The translations under genes were made by a program, and so were the position numbers. A model generated the notes under the pieces. It worked only from the letters and a program-made list of their open reading frames with translations, was not told the origin of the DNA and did no database searches. From Arthrobacter sp. 24S4-2 (GTDB lineage: Bacteria > Actinomycetota > Actinomycetes > Actinomycetales > Micrococcaceae): DNA of 64,000 bases. Shown here piece by piece: positions 17,956-26,755 of the stretch. The stretch is from assembly GCF_005280255.1 (NCBI RefSeq), contig NZ_CP040018.1:496001-560000 (forward strand), given 5' to 3'. Position 1 is the stretch's first letter. The number at the start of each line of letters is the position of its first letter.

Positions 17956-19454
17956 AAATCCTGGTTGCAGGTCTCCTCCACGAGACCAACACGTTCGCAC
18001 CGACACCCGCTCGCTACGAAAACTTCGTCAACGGCGAAGGCTTCCCCAGCATGCGCCGCGGGGCCCACCTGTTCGAGCTCGCAACGGTAAACATCCCGAT
18101 CGGAGGATTCCTGCAAGCCATGGAGGGCTCCGGGCACGAACTTGTCCCCGTCATCTGGGCGGCCGCCTCGCCGTCCGGACCGGTGGAATCCGAAGCGTTC
18201 GAGCGGATCGTCGGAGAGATAACGGCAGCCTGCGCAACCGAACATCCTGATGCCGTCTACCTCGACCTGCACGGAGCAATGGTGACCGAGGAGTACGAGG
18301 ACGGCGACGGCGAAATCACCAGGCGCGTCAGGAGCATCGTCGGGCCAAACGTCCCGATTGTCATCAGCCTTGACCTCCACGCCAACCTCAGCGATGAAAT
18401 GTTTGAGATGGCCGACGCCATGGTGGCATACCGGACCTATCCGCACGTGGACATGGCTGAGACCGGACGCAGGGCGGCCGAAATGCTCACCACCCTTTTC
18501 AATGGCGACAAGCTCCACTGCCAGTGGCGGCGCATCCCGTTTCTGATCCCGATAAACACCGGGTGCACGCTGCTCGACCCGGCCCGCGAGCTCTACCAGA
18601 GCCTCGATGAACCGCGCGCCGCCGCCGCGGTGCTTAGCATCGCGGCAGGTTTTCCCGCAGCCGACATCCAATGCTGCTCCCCGGTGGTTTTCGGCTACGG
18701 CGAAGACGCTGATCATCTCTTACAACTCGTCGAAGAACTCGAAGCCGCAGTCAACCGGGCAGAGCCGGACTTCTTCCAGACCCTCCTGACGCCCGAAGAG
18801 GCCGTGGCGCAGGCTGTCGCTCTGGCCGACGGTAAGAACCGGCCCGTCGTCATCGCAGACACCCAGGACAATCCAGGTGCCGGCGGTAATGCGACGACCA
18901 CCGGAATGCTCAGGGCGCTCTTGGACGCTGATGCAAGAAAATCGGTGCTGGCCTCTATCTTCGACGCAGGGATCGCGGCAGCCGCCCACGAAGCAGGTGA
19001 AGGGAATGGCATCACCGCCACGTTCCCCGGCTCCACGTCCCATGGGGACTCTCCCCTTACCGGGGACTTTGAAGTCGTCACCCTCTCCGACGGCCATATC
19101 CGGTTTGGTGGTCCCATGATGAACGGCAACGAACTCGAACTTGGCCCGACGGCCGTTCTTCGATCGGGCAATGTTCAAGTGATAGTAACGTCACAAAAGG
19201 CCCAGATCATGGACCGTAATCAGCTCCGAATGGCCGGAATAGTTCCCGAGGACCAGCACGTCCTCGTCCTCAAGAGCTCAGTCCACTTCCGCGCGGACTT
19301 TCAGCCCATCGCCGAGGACATTCTTGTCGCCTGCGCACCGGGACCCATGGCGGCCGTGCCGGCCACATTGCCCTGGACGAACCTCCGGGCAGGGACTCGA
19401 CTGGGTCCATTGGGGCCCGAGTTCATTCATCAGTCGGCCACCAAGTCCGTTTAG
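17952..19454 (+). CDS. M81-family metallopeptidase (MlrC-like)
   Basis: 500 aa, full length for the MlrC/M81 family. The N-terminal DUF1485-type domain shows GLLHETNTFAP, YLDLHGAMVTE and SLDLHANLSDEM with metal-binding His/Asp residues. The C-terminal domain includes NPGAGGNATTTG and the SSVHFRADF segment. MlrC hydrolyses linear microcystin fragments; most relatives have unknown natural substrates and are thought to cleave peptides or amides containing unusual or D-amino acids. The GTG start overlaps the MFS stop (GTGA). Its place before alr and ald suggests it releases D-alanine (or another D-residue) for them (inference). Confidence 0.85.
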   Translation: MKILVAGLLHETNTFAPTPARYENFVNGEGFPSMRRGAHLFELATVNIPIGGFLQAMEGSGHELVPVIWAAASPSGPVESEAFERIVGEITAACATEHPDAVYLDLHGAMVTEEYEDGDGEITRRVRSIVGPNVPIVISLDLHANLSDEMFEMADAMVAYRTYPHVDMAETGRRAAEMLTTLFNGDKLHCQWRRIPFLIPINTGCTLLDPARELYQSLDEPRAAAAVLSIAAGFPAADIQCCSPVVFGYGEDADHLLQLVEELEAAVNRAEPDFFQTLLTPEEAVAQAVALADGKNRPVVIADTQDNPGAGGNATTTGMLRALLDADARKSVLASIFDAGIAAAAHEAGEGNGITATFPGSTSHGDSPLTGDFEVVTLSDGHIRFGGPMMNGNELELGPTAVLRSGNVQVIVTSQKAQIMDRNQLRMAGIVPEDQHVLVLKSSVHFRADFQPIAEDILVACAPGPMAAVPATLPWTNLRAGTRLGPLGPEFIHQSATKSV

Positions 19455-19542
19455 ATTCTCCAACCCGACAGCACCATGCCCGCTCCACGCGCAGCACCTC
19501 GCGGAACCGCAACGTCACCACCACAGGAAAGAACACCAACAG

Positions 19543-19617
19543 ATGTCGAAAACTCCCAACGCCACCTCCCACGTCGAGCGTCGGCTCCAGACACTCGGAA
19601 TCGAGCTGCCTGGGTGA
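19543..19617 (+). pseudogene. RidA/YjgF-family N-terminal stub (24 codons)
   Basis: The frame MSKTPNATSHVERRLQTLG-IELPG and then stop matches the opening of RidA-like proteins (imine/enamine deaminases), which continue for another ~120 residues. Here the gene ends in TGA overlapping the GTG start of alr (GTGA). An AGGAAAG site lies upstream. An internal deletion has apparently fused the first 24 codons to the next cistron's start. It may still act as a leader that couples translation into alr. Confidence 0.45.
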
Positions 19618-20885
19618 CTTATCAAGCAGCAGACAGCTCGACGCCGGTAACGGAAGCCCAGCCACCACGGGTATCGGAGAGGTCCGCCGTCATCGACCTG
19701 GACGCCATCCGCCACAACGTCCGCCGGCTCGCGGCCGTGGCGTCACCGGCGAAACTCATGGCTGTGGTTAAGTCCGATGCCTATGGCCACGGGGCGATCC
19801 CCGTTGCCCGTGCGGCACTGGAAGCCGGAGCCAGCTGGCTCGGCGTAGCCCATATTTCCGAGGCCCTTGACCTGCGTGCCGCCGGGATCGACGCCCCGCT
19901 CCTGGCCTGGCTGCACACCAAGGAAAGCAACTTTGCTGCGGCCGTCGCGGCCGGCATCGACATCGGGATCTCCGGTTGGGAACTCGAACACGTCGTGGCC
20001 GCAGCGCGTTCGCAGGAACGCCCAGCCCGCGTCCACCTCAAAGTGGATACCGGCCTGGGGCGCAACGGTGCCACCACCGGCCAATGGGACAAGGTGGTGG
20101 GCGAAGCCATGGAATACCAGGACAAGGGCCTGCTGCGCGTCGTCGGGATCTTCTCCCATCTCGCCGTTGCCGACGAGCCTGAACGGCCCGAGACGGACGA
20201 GCAGCTGCGTGCCTTCCGGGAAGCCCTCGCCATCGCGGCCGACGCCGATGTGGACGCCGAGGTCCGCCACCTGGCCAACACTCCCGCCACCCTGTCCCGG
20301 CCGGACACACACTTCAACCTCGTGCGCGTGGGACTGGGCATCTACGGCCTCTCACCCTTCGTCGGCCAGACATCGGAGGAACTCGGGCTGCGCCCGGCCA
20401 TGACAGTGCGCACGCTCGTTTCCAACTGCAAGGTGGTGCCCGAGGGCCAGGGAGTCTCCTACGGCCTGAACTACCACACCCCTGGCGAAAGCACCCTGGG
20501 CCTGATTCCCCTGGGCTACGCCGACGGTGTTCCGCGGATCGCCACCGGCGGGCCGGTACGCGTCAACGGAGTGAACTACCCCGTGGTGGGCCGGATCGCC
20601 ATGGACCAGATGGTGCTGGACTTCGGCCCTGGCTCCGCTGGCCCGGGCGCCGGCCTGCCGGGCGCCGAGGCCGTGATGTTCGGCAACGGACTGGACGGCG
20701 GCCCGACGGCGGACCATTGGGCTATGGCCGCCGGCACCAACAACTACGAGATCGTCACGCGCATCAGTCCGCGCGTGCCGCGCGCGTACATCAATGAGGT
20801 TCCGAGCGCCGGTGCACCCGGCACCAAACCTCCAGGTTCCTTTTTCACATCCCCCCATCGCCCTTCTGCGAAAGGCAAATCATGA
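19614..20885 (+). CDS. alr: Alanine racemase
   Basis: About 423 aa from the GTG at 19614. The PLP lysine lies in AVVKSDAYGHGA and the opposing catalytic tyrosine in GVSYGLNYHTPG. The barrel (to ~residue 265) and C-terminal beta domain (GRIAMDQMVLD) are complete. It interconverts L- and D-alanine in the cytosol. The frame is open to 19476, but the GTG that overlaps the RidA stub stop is the best-supported start. It overlaps ald by 4 bases. The C-terminal ~20 residues (SAGAPGTKPPGSFFTSPHRP...) are unlike usual Alr ends. This is probably a catabolic copy feeding alanine dehydrogenase, not the housekeeping cell-wall enzyme (inference). Confidence 0.9.
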   Translation: MTYQAADSSTPVTEAQPPRVSERSAVIDLDAIRHNVRRLAAVASPAKLMAVVKSDAYGHGAIPVARAALEAGASWLGVAHISEALDLRAAGIDAPLLAWLHTKESNFAAAVAAGIDIGISGWELEHVVAAARSQERPARVHLKVDTGLGRNGATTGQWDKVVGEAMEYQDKGLLRVVGIFSHLAVADEPERPETDEQLRAFREALAIAADADVDAEVRHLANTPATLSRPDTHFNLVRVGLGIYGLSPFVGQTSEELGLRPAMTVRTLVSNCKVVPEGQGVSYGLNYHTPGESTLGLIPLGYADGVPRIATGGPVRVNGVNYPVVGRIAMDQMVLDFGPGSAGPGAGLPGAEAVMFGNGLDGGPTADHWAMAAGTNNYEIVTRISPRVPRAYINEVPSAGAPGTKPPGSFFTSPHRPSAKGKS

Positions 20886-22006
20886 TCGTTTCAGTTCCCA
20901 AAGAGATCAAGAACAACGAATTCCGCGTGGCCATCACGGCAGCCGGTGTCCAGGAACTTCGGGCCAACGGCCATGAAGTGCTGGTCGAAGCCGCAGCCGG
21001 CCTGGGCTCAGGCATCAGCGACCAGGAGTACTCCGTAGCCGGCGCCGAGATTGTGAAGAACGCCGACGAACTGTGGGCCCGCGCGGACATGGTCCTGAAG
21101 GTCAAGGAGCCGGTTTCTGCCGAATACCACCGGTTCCGGGAAGGTCTGGTCCTCTTCACATATCTGCACCTGGCGGCGGAACCTGAACTCACACACGCCC
21201 TTGTTGAGGCGGGCGTCACCGCCATCGCCTACGAAACTGTTCAAACCGCAAACCGCGCACTGCCTCTGCTGGCCCCCATGTCTGAAGTTGCCGGCCGGCT
21301 TGCCGTGCAGGTTGGTGCTTCCTCGCTGATGGCCCCGGCCGGCGGCAAGGGTGTACTGCTCGGCGGTGTCCCCGGCGTCCGCCCGGCAAAGGTTGTCGTA
21401 CTCGGGGCCGGCGTGGCCGGAACAAACGCTGCAGCCATGGCGCTGGGCCTGGGCGCAGATGTCACCATCCTGGACATCAACATCAACATCAACCGGCTGC
21501 GTGAGCTCGACGCCCAGTACGCCGGCCGGCTGAAGACAGTTGCTTCCAACAGTTACGAGATCGAGAAGTCAGTAATCGACGCAGATCTCGTTATCGGTTC
21601 GGTGCTGATCCCGGGAGCGAAGGCACCCAAGCTCGTAACCAATGAACTCGTCGCGCAGATGAAGCCAGGATCGGTCCTCGTGGACATCGCCGTGGACCAG
21701 GGCGGTTGCTTCGAAGACAGCAAACCCACCACACACGAGGAGCCGACCTTCAGAGTTCACGACACCCTGTTCTACTGCGTGGCCGACATGCCCGGAGCGG
21801 TCCCCAACACCTCCACATACGCGCTCACGAACGTCACCCTGCGCTACGCCGTGGCACTGGCCAATCGTGGCGTCAAGGACGCCCTTGAGGCGGACCCCGC
21901 CCTTGTTTCAGGCCTGAATGTGATCGGCGGAAAGGTCACACACCGGTCCGTCAGCGACGCGCACGACTTCGAGCTGGCAGCGTGGCAGAACCTCCTCACG
22001 GCATAA
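20882..22006 (+). CDS. ald: Alanine dehydrogenase
   Basis: 374 aa, the normal length. The N-terminal substrate domain has SVPKEIKNNEFRVA (substrate-binding Arg), VLKVKEP (catalytic Lys) and FTYLHLAAE (catalytic His). The Rossmann motif is LGAGVAGTNAA; the C-terminal segment holds VDIAVDQGGCFE and NTSTYALTN. It oxidises L-alanine to pyruvate and ammonia with NAD. AAAGGCAAATC precedes the ATG, which overlaps the alr stop. With alr it completes D-alanine to pyruvate conversion. Likely controlled by the double-Lrp protein at 15422. Confidence 0.95.
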   Translation: MIVSVPKEIKNNEFRVAITAAGVQELRANGHEVLVEAAAGLGSGISDQEYSVAGAEIVKNADELWARADMVLKVKEPVSAEYHRFREGLVLFTYLHLAAEPELTHALVEAGVTAIAYETVQTANRALPLLAPMSEVAGRLAVQVGASSLMAPAGGKGVLLGGVPGVRPAKVVVLGAGVAGTNAAAMALGLGADVTILDINININRLRELDAQYAGRLKTVASNSYEIEKSVIDADLVIGSVLIPGAKAPKLVTNELVAQMKPGSVLVDIAVDQGGCFEDSKPTTHEEPTFRVHDTLFYCVADMPGAVPNTSTYALTNVTLRYAVALANRGVKDALEADPALVSGLNVIGGKVTHRSVSDAHDFELAAWQNLLTA

Positions 22007-22022
22007 CCCCAGCCGGCAGAGA

Positions 22023-22051
22023 TCCCTCGACCGCCTGAACAGCGCGAGGGA
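22023..22051 (+). terminator. Weak hairpin after ald
   Basis: TCCCTCG and CGAGGGA form a 7-bp stem around a 15-base loop just after ald, without a clear T-run. Possible terminator of the operon. Confidence 0.3.
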
Positions 22052-22082
22052 ATATCTGCGGCACGACAAATCCAGGAGTGCC

Positions 22083-22397
22083 TCAGTTCCTAGGAAGTGG
22101 AACGCCCACGCCGTTTACCTGATTCAGTTTCGCTGCGGCGTTCCTATAGGGTCGCGATAGGGCCGTCTTCGGGGGGTCGACCACCCAAATTTCGTAGCCG
22201 CTCGCCTGATCAACGTAGATTCGTGTGTGGGATGCGTGCGCGGCCAGCCAAAGGCCGGAGGCATCGGGCATTATGGCTTCGACTCGGCCGGTGCGTTGGA
22301 TGGCTCCCCTGAATCGAAGCTCAACCTGCACACCCGTCAAGTTATTCCAGTCTTCGACCCGGCGGAACGAGGCACTTTCCTCCGGCAATAACTCCAT
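22083..22397 (-). CDS. Conserved hypothetical protein (small beta-rich domain)
   Basis: 104 aa. The ATG at 22397 (MELLPEESAS) has TTAGGAG 6 bases upstream; the open frame continues to 22505 without such a site. The sequence (VEDWNNLTGVQVELRFRGA, then RTGRVEAIMPDASGLWLAA and RIYVDQASGYEIWV) looks like a small SH3/beta-barrel fold. I recall similar proteins in Arthrobacter genomes but know no function. No signal peptide or helix is visible. Confidence 0.6.
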   Translation of the reverse strand: MELLPEESASFRRVEDWNNLTGVQVELRFRGAIQRTGRVEAIMPDASGLWLAAHASHTRIYVDQASGYEIWVVDPPKTALSRPYRNAAAKLNQVNGVGVPLPRN

Positions 22398-22537
22398 AGG
22401 GGCTCCTAATGCGTTGATGATATTCCCGGCAGGTACATCAGTGCCGGTAATCTTCCGATCGGGTCGGTAGGTGGTATCAGGATGTCGTTTGAGGCTTGCC
22501 CCCATGCATGGTCACGCGGGCCTCGGCTGGGAAAAAG

Positions 22538-22756
22538 CTATGCGGTCGGGCTGTCTGCCGCTTCCCAAAACTGCATCGTGGTGCCGTAGGGGACATCTCG
22601 GCTCAGAGTAATCGCGTATCGACCAACGTCAATGCGAGTCACGCTGATGCCCACTCTTTGTTTTCGGGCTGCAGGCATGAGGACGTCCACTGCTTTGTGA
22701 AGGGCGTCGTCAAGCTCCTGCCGTTTCTGTACAGCAACCTCGATATGTTTTGTCAC
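22538..22756 (-). CDS. Hypothetical protein, DUF-type small domain
   Basis: About 72 aa if translation starts at the GTG at 22756 (VTKHIEVAVQKRQELDDALH); the frame is open to a TTG at 22831. It is helical at first, then beta (VGISVTRIDVGRYAITLS, VPYGTTMQFW). The composition is that of a real gene with three-base periodicity. Function unknown. It and the previous gene may form a pair. Confidence 0.45.
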   Translation of the reverse strand: MTKHIEVAVQKRQELDDALHKAVDVLMPAARKQRVGISVTRIDVGRYAITLSRDVPYGTTMQFWEAADSPTA

Positions 22757-23041
22757 TTCGGTTTCACTTTTACCTTCGCAGTGTTTATGGGCATGTGAGA
22801 CGGCAGAAATTTCGGCCAAGTGGCAGGACAAGACAATAGGTTTACCTGCGGTAAGCCGCCCAAAGGCCTCCTAGGATGGACCGTGGATTGGCACGATTTG
22901 AGCGCTGAGGGCCCCGCACACACAAGACGCGGGGACCTTCCGCTGGTTGGTGAAAAGCTGAGCGATGTGCCCTAGACCGGCGCGCTAGTGGACCTCCGGT
23001 TCAGCATCCGAGTGACTAGCTCAGTTGGCTGGAGTGGTCAA

Positions 23042-24241
23042 CTATTGGTGACGGTTGGTGTTACTTTTAGCCGGCTCCGTTACCTGGCCCTCGGAGGTCG
23101 GGGAAAGCTTGGGTTTCCCTGTTATGAACAGCCGCCGCACTACTTGACCGTCGGCCAGCGCGTCGAGTCCCTCGTTGATTTCCTTCAGAGGCCTGGTGTC
23201 GGTGTGCAAGAGCTCGACCGGCAGGCGGCCTTCGCGCCACATCTGGAGGTAGCGTGGGATGTCCCTCGCTGGGACTGAATCGCCCATATACGAGCCGAGA
23301 AGTCTGTGACCCAGTCCGGCGAATTGGAGAGCTTGTGTGGTTATCATCTGATCCGGATGTGGCAGCCCTACGGACACCAAGGCGCCGCCGCGGGTAAGCA
23401 GGCTGAGGCATGACTCCATGACCTTGGCGCTGCCGACAGCCTCGAGGGCGACGTCCACTCCATCAGCGTGTTCTCGCACCAGCGCTGCCGCATCTTCGGG
23501 AGCGCCCGCGAAGTCTGCACCGCAGCGCTGCGCCAATTCCTGTTTTTCAATGAGTGGATCGATGGCAATAACGGTGGTTCCCTCAACCTGGGCCGCTGCC
23601 ATCACAGCCATGAGGCCTACCGCGCCTAGACCGAAGATTACGATGGATTGACCTGGGGCGAGTTGTGCGGTGTTCAGCACCGCACCGATCCCGGTGAGGG
23701 CGGCACAGCCGAACATCGCGGCCGTGTCAAAGGGGACGTCTTTGCCTACCACTATTACGGATTCGCGGGCCACCACCGCGAACTCGGAGAAGGCGGAAAC
23801 GCCCAGGTGATGGTGTATGCGTTCACCCGTCCGGGAGCGGAGCACCGCCTCGCCATGGAGCAGGTCACCTGTCCCGTTTGCGTCTGCTCCTCGGTGGCAC
23901 AGTGCAGGGCGACCGGTTACGCAGGCCCTGCACTGTCCGCAGCTCGGTACAAAAACGACCACAACCCGATCGTCTTTCTGTACGTCAATGACACCGGGGC
24001 CAACCTTTGTGATGGTTCCGCTTGCCTCGTGGCCTAATGCCATCGGGAGGGGCCTGTGTCTGGAACCGTTGACCACAGAAAGGTCTGAATGGCAAAGGCT
24101 TGCCCGTTCAATCTTAACGACGACTTCTCCTGCTCGTGGCTCTGGAACGGGGATGCTTTCGAGCTGCAGAGGCATACTCGCCGAGTAGGGGCGCTCGGGG
24201 CTGGAGCGTCGCAGCACAGCGCTGCGCATGAAGTCAGGCAT
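23042..24241 (-). CDS. Zinc-dependent alcohol dehydrogenase (class III-like)
   Basis: 399 aa from the ATG at 24241 (MPDFMRSAVL), which has AGGGAAG 5-6 bases upstream and overlaps the preceding gene by 8 bases. Catalytic zinc ligands are Cys in SLCHSDLSVV and His in LGHEASG. Four structural-zinc cysteines lie in CGQCRACVTGRPALC. The NAD fold is marked by FGLGAVGLMA. It belongs to the medium-chain family close to formaldehyde/mycothiol-linked and aryl-alcohol dehydrogenases. As the last gene of the glycerol-type operon it may oxidise an alcohol or aldehyde released by the upstream enzymes (inference). Confidence 0.85.
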   Translation of the reverse strand: MPDFMRSAVLRRSSPERPYSASMPLQLESIPVPEPRAGEVVVKIERASLCHSDLSVVNGSRHRPLPMALGHEASGTITKVGPGVIDVQKDDRVVVVFVPSCGQCRACVTGRPALCHRGADANGTGDLLHGEAVLRSRTGERIHHHLGVSAFSEFAVVARESVIVVGKDVPFDTAAMFGCAALTGIGAVLNTAQLAPGQSIVIFGLGAVGLMAVMAAAQVEGTTVIAIDPLIEKQELAQRCGADFAGAPEDAAALVREHADGVDVALEAVGSAKVMESCLSLLTRGGALVSVGLPHPDQMITTQALQFAGLGHRLLGSYMGDSVPARDIPRYLQMWREGRLPVELLHTDTRPLKEINEGLDALADGQVVRRLFITGKPKLSPTSEGQVTEPAKSNTNRHQ

Positions 24242-24539
24242 CGGCGCTTCCCTCGTAGCTTTCGACGCTCCGGTGCACGAGTCGAGGAATGATCTGTCCG
24301 GCGCCGATTGTTTGGAAATGCGTGGACTCGCGGTGGGCTGCGAAGCCTGCAGCATCCGCGTAGCGTTCCAGGATCACGAAATGCGCTTTGTCTTCCACGC
24401 CCTGGAAGAAGTCGTAGGACAAGTTCTGCGGCTCCTCCCGGCTCTTTTTTGCGAGGTCGCTCAGCAGTTGGGCTACCGTGTCGACCTCGTCTTCCTGGGC
24501 CTGGTAGTGGGCAACCACCTGGAAGTATTTCTGTGTCAT
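24234..24539 (-). CDS. Antibiotic-biosynthesis-monooxygenase (ABM) domain protein
   Basis: 101 aa, one ABM/YgiN-like dimeric ferredoxin-fold domain (FQVVAHYQAQEDEVDTVAQL, AHFVILERYADAAGFAAHRE, STHFQTI). Such proteins oxidise quinols or electron-rich substrates without cofactor, or detoxify methylglyoxal-like compounds. It lies between glpP and the alcohol dehydrogenase in one transcription unit and overlaps the latter, so it is probably a co-regulated accessory enzyme. Confidence 0.8.
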   Translation of the reverse strand: MTQKYFQVVAHYQAQEDEVDTVAQLLSDLAKKSREEPQNLSYDFFQGVEDKAHFVILERYADAAGFAAHRESTHFQTIGAGQIIPRLVHRSVESYEGSADA

Positions 24540-24567
24540 TTACGAATCTTCTTTCTGTCTAGCTTGT

Positions 24568-25149
24568 CTACCGGCCAGCCAAGTCCCAAAGCTCGGCTGC
24601 GCTCGTGGAAACACCTTTGGCGCCTTCCTTGAGCGCAGCCGCGACGTCTGCCCCGGTGAGCACGAATCCGGCCGCGATAAATGGGGAGAGGCTGCGTTTT
24701 TCGCCCTCCGTCAGATGCGCTACAACGGGCCAGGGCATCACCTGCGCCAGATGGGGTTTGCTCTGTTCCAGAGCGGCGGAGTTGCGTGGCAGGTTGGAGC
24801 GGTCAGTTACGAAAACTTTCTGCATGGTTATCATGCCCATAGTGTTGGCGCGGTGGATCAGGGTTGTTTTCGTGCTCACCACACCTCTGGCGCCAATATT
24901 TTTCAAGTACTCAAGGGCACCGCGGTCCTGGCCCAGGCCGGCACACGCGTCCATGTTCACGAAGGTGAATTTGGAGGCGTTATCGAGGGCACGGAGGAGA
25001 CCTTGCAGCTCATGTAGGGAGACGTGAGCCAGAATGCAGACGCGGCAATCTGATTCTAAAAACCGGGCCATCGCCTCCACACCGAAAACGGCGGCAATCA
25101 CCGGGTTTCTGGTCAGGTTCTGGTCCAGTTCATGCGGAAGATCAGTCAC
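24568..25149 (-). CDS. glpP: Glycerol-3-phosphate-responsive antiterminator
   Basis: 193 aa, the full length of the GlpP family, a TIM-barrel-like fold. Recognisable blocks are NPVIAAVFG, CILAHVSLHELQGL, FVNMDACAGLGQDRGALEYL, TKTTLIHRANTMGM, EQSKPHLAQVMPWP and GFVLTGADVAAALKEGAKGV. In Bacillus GlpP binds glycerol-3-phosphate and lets polymerase read through a terminator in the leader of glp mRNA. Here it lies within the operon it would control. A terminator with a competing pairing is present in the operon leader at 31487-31562, so the system looks complete. Confidence 0.88.
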   Translation of the reverse strand: MTDLPHELDQNLTRNPVIAAVFGVEAMARFLESDCRVCILAHVSLHELQGLLRALDNASKFTFVNMDACAGLGQDRGALEYLKNIGARGVVSTKTTLIHRANTMGMITMQKVFVTDRSNLPRNSAALEQSKPHLAQVMPWPVVAHLTEGEKRSLSPFIAAGFVLTGADVAAALKEGAKGVSTSAAELWDLAGR

Positions 25150-25229
25150 GCCGAGGAGCCTCTTTCATATGTGGCATGCAGGTGCAGCCGCCTTTAACTT
25201 TTAGTGACCCTGCCGTCTACGGGCCGGGT

Positions 25230-26753
25230 TCACAGTCCCAGTTTGCCCGGATTGAGCAGGTTCTTGGGATCCAGCGCGTGCTTGACCACGCGCAGGACCT
25301 CGAAACCTGCGCCCAGGGACTTCTCCATGTAGGGCGCCCGCAAGAGCCCAACGCCATGGTGGTGGCTCAGGGTTGCGTCGTGACGGAGGATAACACTGTT
25401 GGCTGCATCCCATGCTGCGCGGTACCATGCGGCGCGCTGGTCACGCTCCACATCCCCGCGAAGTGAGAAGTACAGGCATGCGCCATCTACGTAGGCATGG
25501 GACTGATGCGCCGAGCCTGCAAGCGTGCCCGGGACGGCGTTGATGGCTGCAACGACTTCTTCGTAGATGGCCGGCAAGTCCCGCCATTTGCCGATCATTT
25601 CGAGGGTGTCTGCCACGAAACCCGGACCGGGTGTAAAGCCCTCGGCACTCTTTCCGGTCAGGTAACGGGTCTCGAGCCAACGCTCGAATATTGCATCTCC
25701 GTCGAGCTTCTGCCCGGTCGATTTGCAGATACGCTCACTGATGGCCAGTCCGGCTTCTACGGACTCCCGGGCTCCCTCATCGGCCACCAAGAGGACATTG
25801 GTTTCGGGGAGGCCGAACTGCACGCCGCTTTCCAAGTTGTCGTAGAGACGAAGGGCAGCGGGAGTTGCTCCTTGCTGCATGATTTGACGGCACGCTTCGA
25901 GCCCCTCAGCGAAGCTGTTGAAGCCATATGCGATTGCCCGCCCATAATCCGGAAGCCGTTGGAGCTGAAACCGGATTTTAGTGATGATCCCCAGCGTTCC
26001 TTCCGAACCGACGAACAGTTGAAGCAGATCAGGCCCGACGGCGGCACGGGCACTGTTGCCGACACTGACCAGTTCACCGTTGGCCAAAACGACGTCCATG
26101 CCATAGACCATGTCTTCGATTTTGCCGTATCGGGTCGACAGTTGCCCGGCGCCGCGGCATGCTACCCAGCCGCCCACGGTGCTGATGGCATAGGAGGAGG
26201 GCCAGTGCCCCATGGTCATGCCATATCCGCTTTGGATGCGTTCTTCAAAGATGTCACCGAAGACGCCCGCCTCTACTTCAACGATTTGGCTGTCCGGGTC
26301 CCATCCGGTGAATTTGTCCAGCCCGCATACGTCCAGAACGATGCCACCGGAGACGGGCAGCGCAGCGCCTGTGACGTTGCTGCGTCCGGCGGAAACGGTT
26401 ACCGGGATTTCCTCTGCATATGTAAGGCGCATGACTTCCTGGACCTGTTCGGTGCTGGAGACGTGCACAATAATTGACTGCGGAGTTGCGGGCCGGCCGC
26501 TGGTTTCGGCGATCATGGTTCCCGCCCACCAGTCGCGTGTCCCTTCCAGGACCTCTCCTGCGTCCGTCACCACCCTGTCGGCGACGGCGGCCAGTTTGGC
26601 CACCAGACCAGAGGGGACTGTGACCGGGTTTTCGGAGAAGTACGGCTCACCGGAAAGAACCCCGAGCCCTTGGGCAAAATGCGGCTGTGTAGGTGCCCCT
26701 ACGGTGTAGTTGCCTCGGTTGTATCCGCGCTTAAGTGCTTCTTTGCTGATCAT
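25230..26753 (-). CDS. FAD-binding oxidoreductase, alkyl-dihydroxyacetonephosphate-synthase-like
   Basis: 507 aa. The FAD-binding PCMH domain occupies ~90-270 (VTVSAGRSNVTGAALPVSGG and FVGSEGTLGIITKIRF). The C-terminal domain has the His cluster SHHHGVGLLRAPYM, which in AGPS enzymes contributes to the active site, and ends DPKNLLNPGKLGL. True AGPS makes ether lipids from acyl-DHAP; bacterial relatives also include glycolate, lactate and 2-hydroxyacid oxidases. It lies between glpD and glpP, with 2 bases to glpD, so its substrate is probably a three-carbon glycerol derivative (inference). The exact reaction is unknown. Confidence 0.82.
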   Translation of the reverse strand: MISKEALKRGYNRGNYTVGAPTQPHFAQGLGVLSGEPYFSENPVTVPSGLVAKLAAVADRVVTDAGEVLEGTRDWWAGTMIAETSGRPATPQSIIVHVSSTEQVQEVMRLTYAEEIPVTVSAGRSNVTGAALPVSGGIVLDVCGLDKFTGWDPDSQIVEVEAGVFGDIFEERIQSGYGMTMGHWPSSYAISTVGGWVACRGAGQLSTRYGKIEDMVYGMDVVLANGELVSVGNSARAAVGPDLLQLFVGSEGTLGIITKIRFQLQRLPDYGRAIAYGFNSFAEGLEACRQIMQQGATPAALRLYDNLESGVQFGLPETNVLLVADEGARESVEAGLAISERICKSTGQKLDGDAIFERWLETRYLTGKSAEGFTPGPGFVADTLEMIGKWRDLPAIYEEVVAAINAVPGTLAGSAHQSHAYVDGACLYFSLRGDVERDQRAAWYRAAWDAANSVILRHDATLSHHHGVGLLRAPYMEKSLGAGFEVLRVVKHALDPKNLLNPGKLGL

Positions 26754-26755
26754 TT

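Noticed and set aside
17487..18716. 409-codon antisense frame across the MFS and M81 genes
   Set aside because: Crosses two real genes, no ribosome site, low-complexity composition.
22995..23035. A tRNA-like string (GGTTCAGCATCC followed by TAGCTCAGTTGGCTGGAG)
   Set aside because: The T-arm-like piece comes before the D-arm-like piece, there is no anticodon arm or matching acceptor stem, and it partly overlaps the end of the alcohol dehydrogenase region. Chance resemblance.
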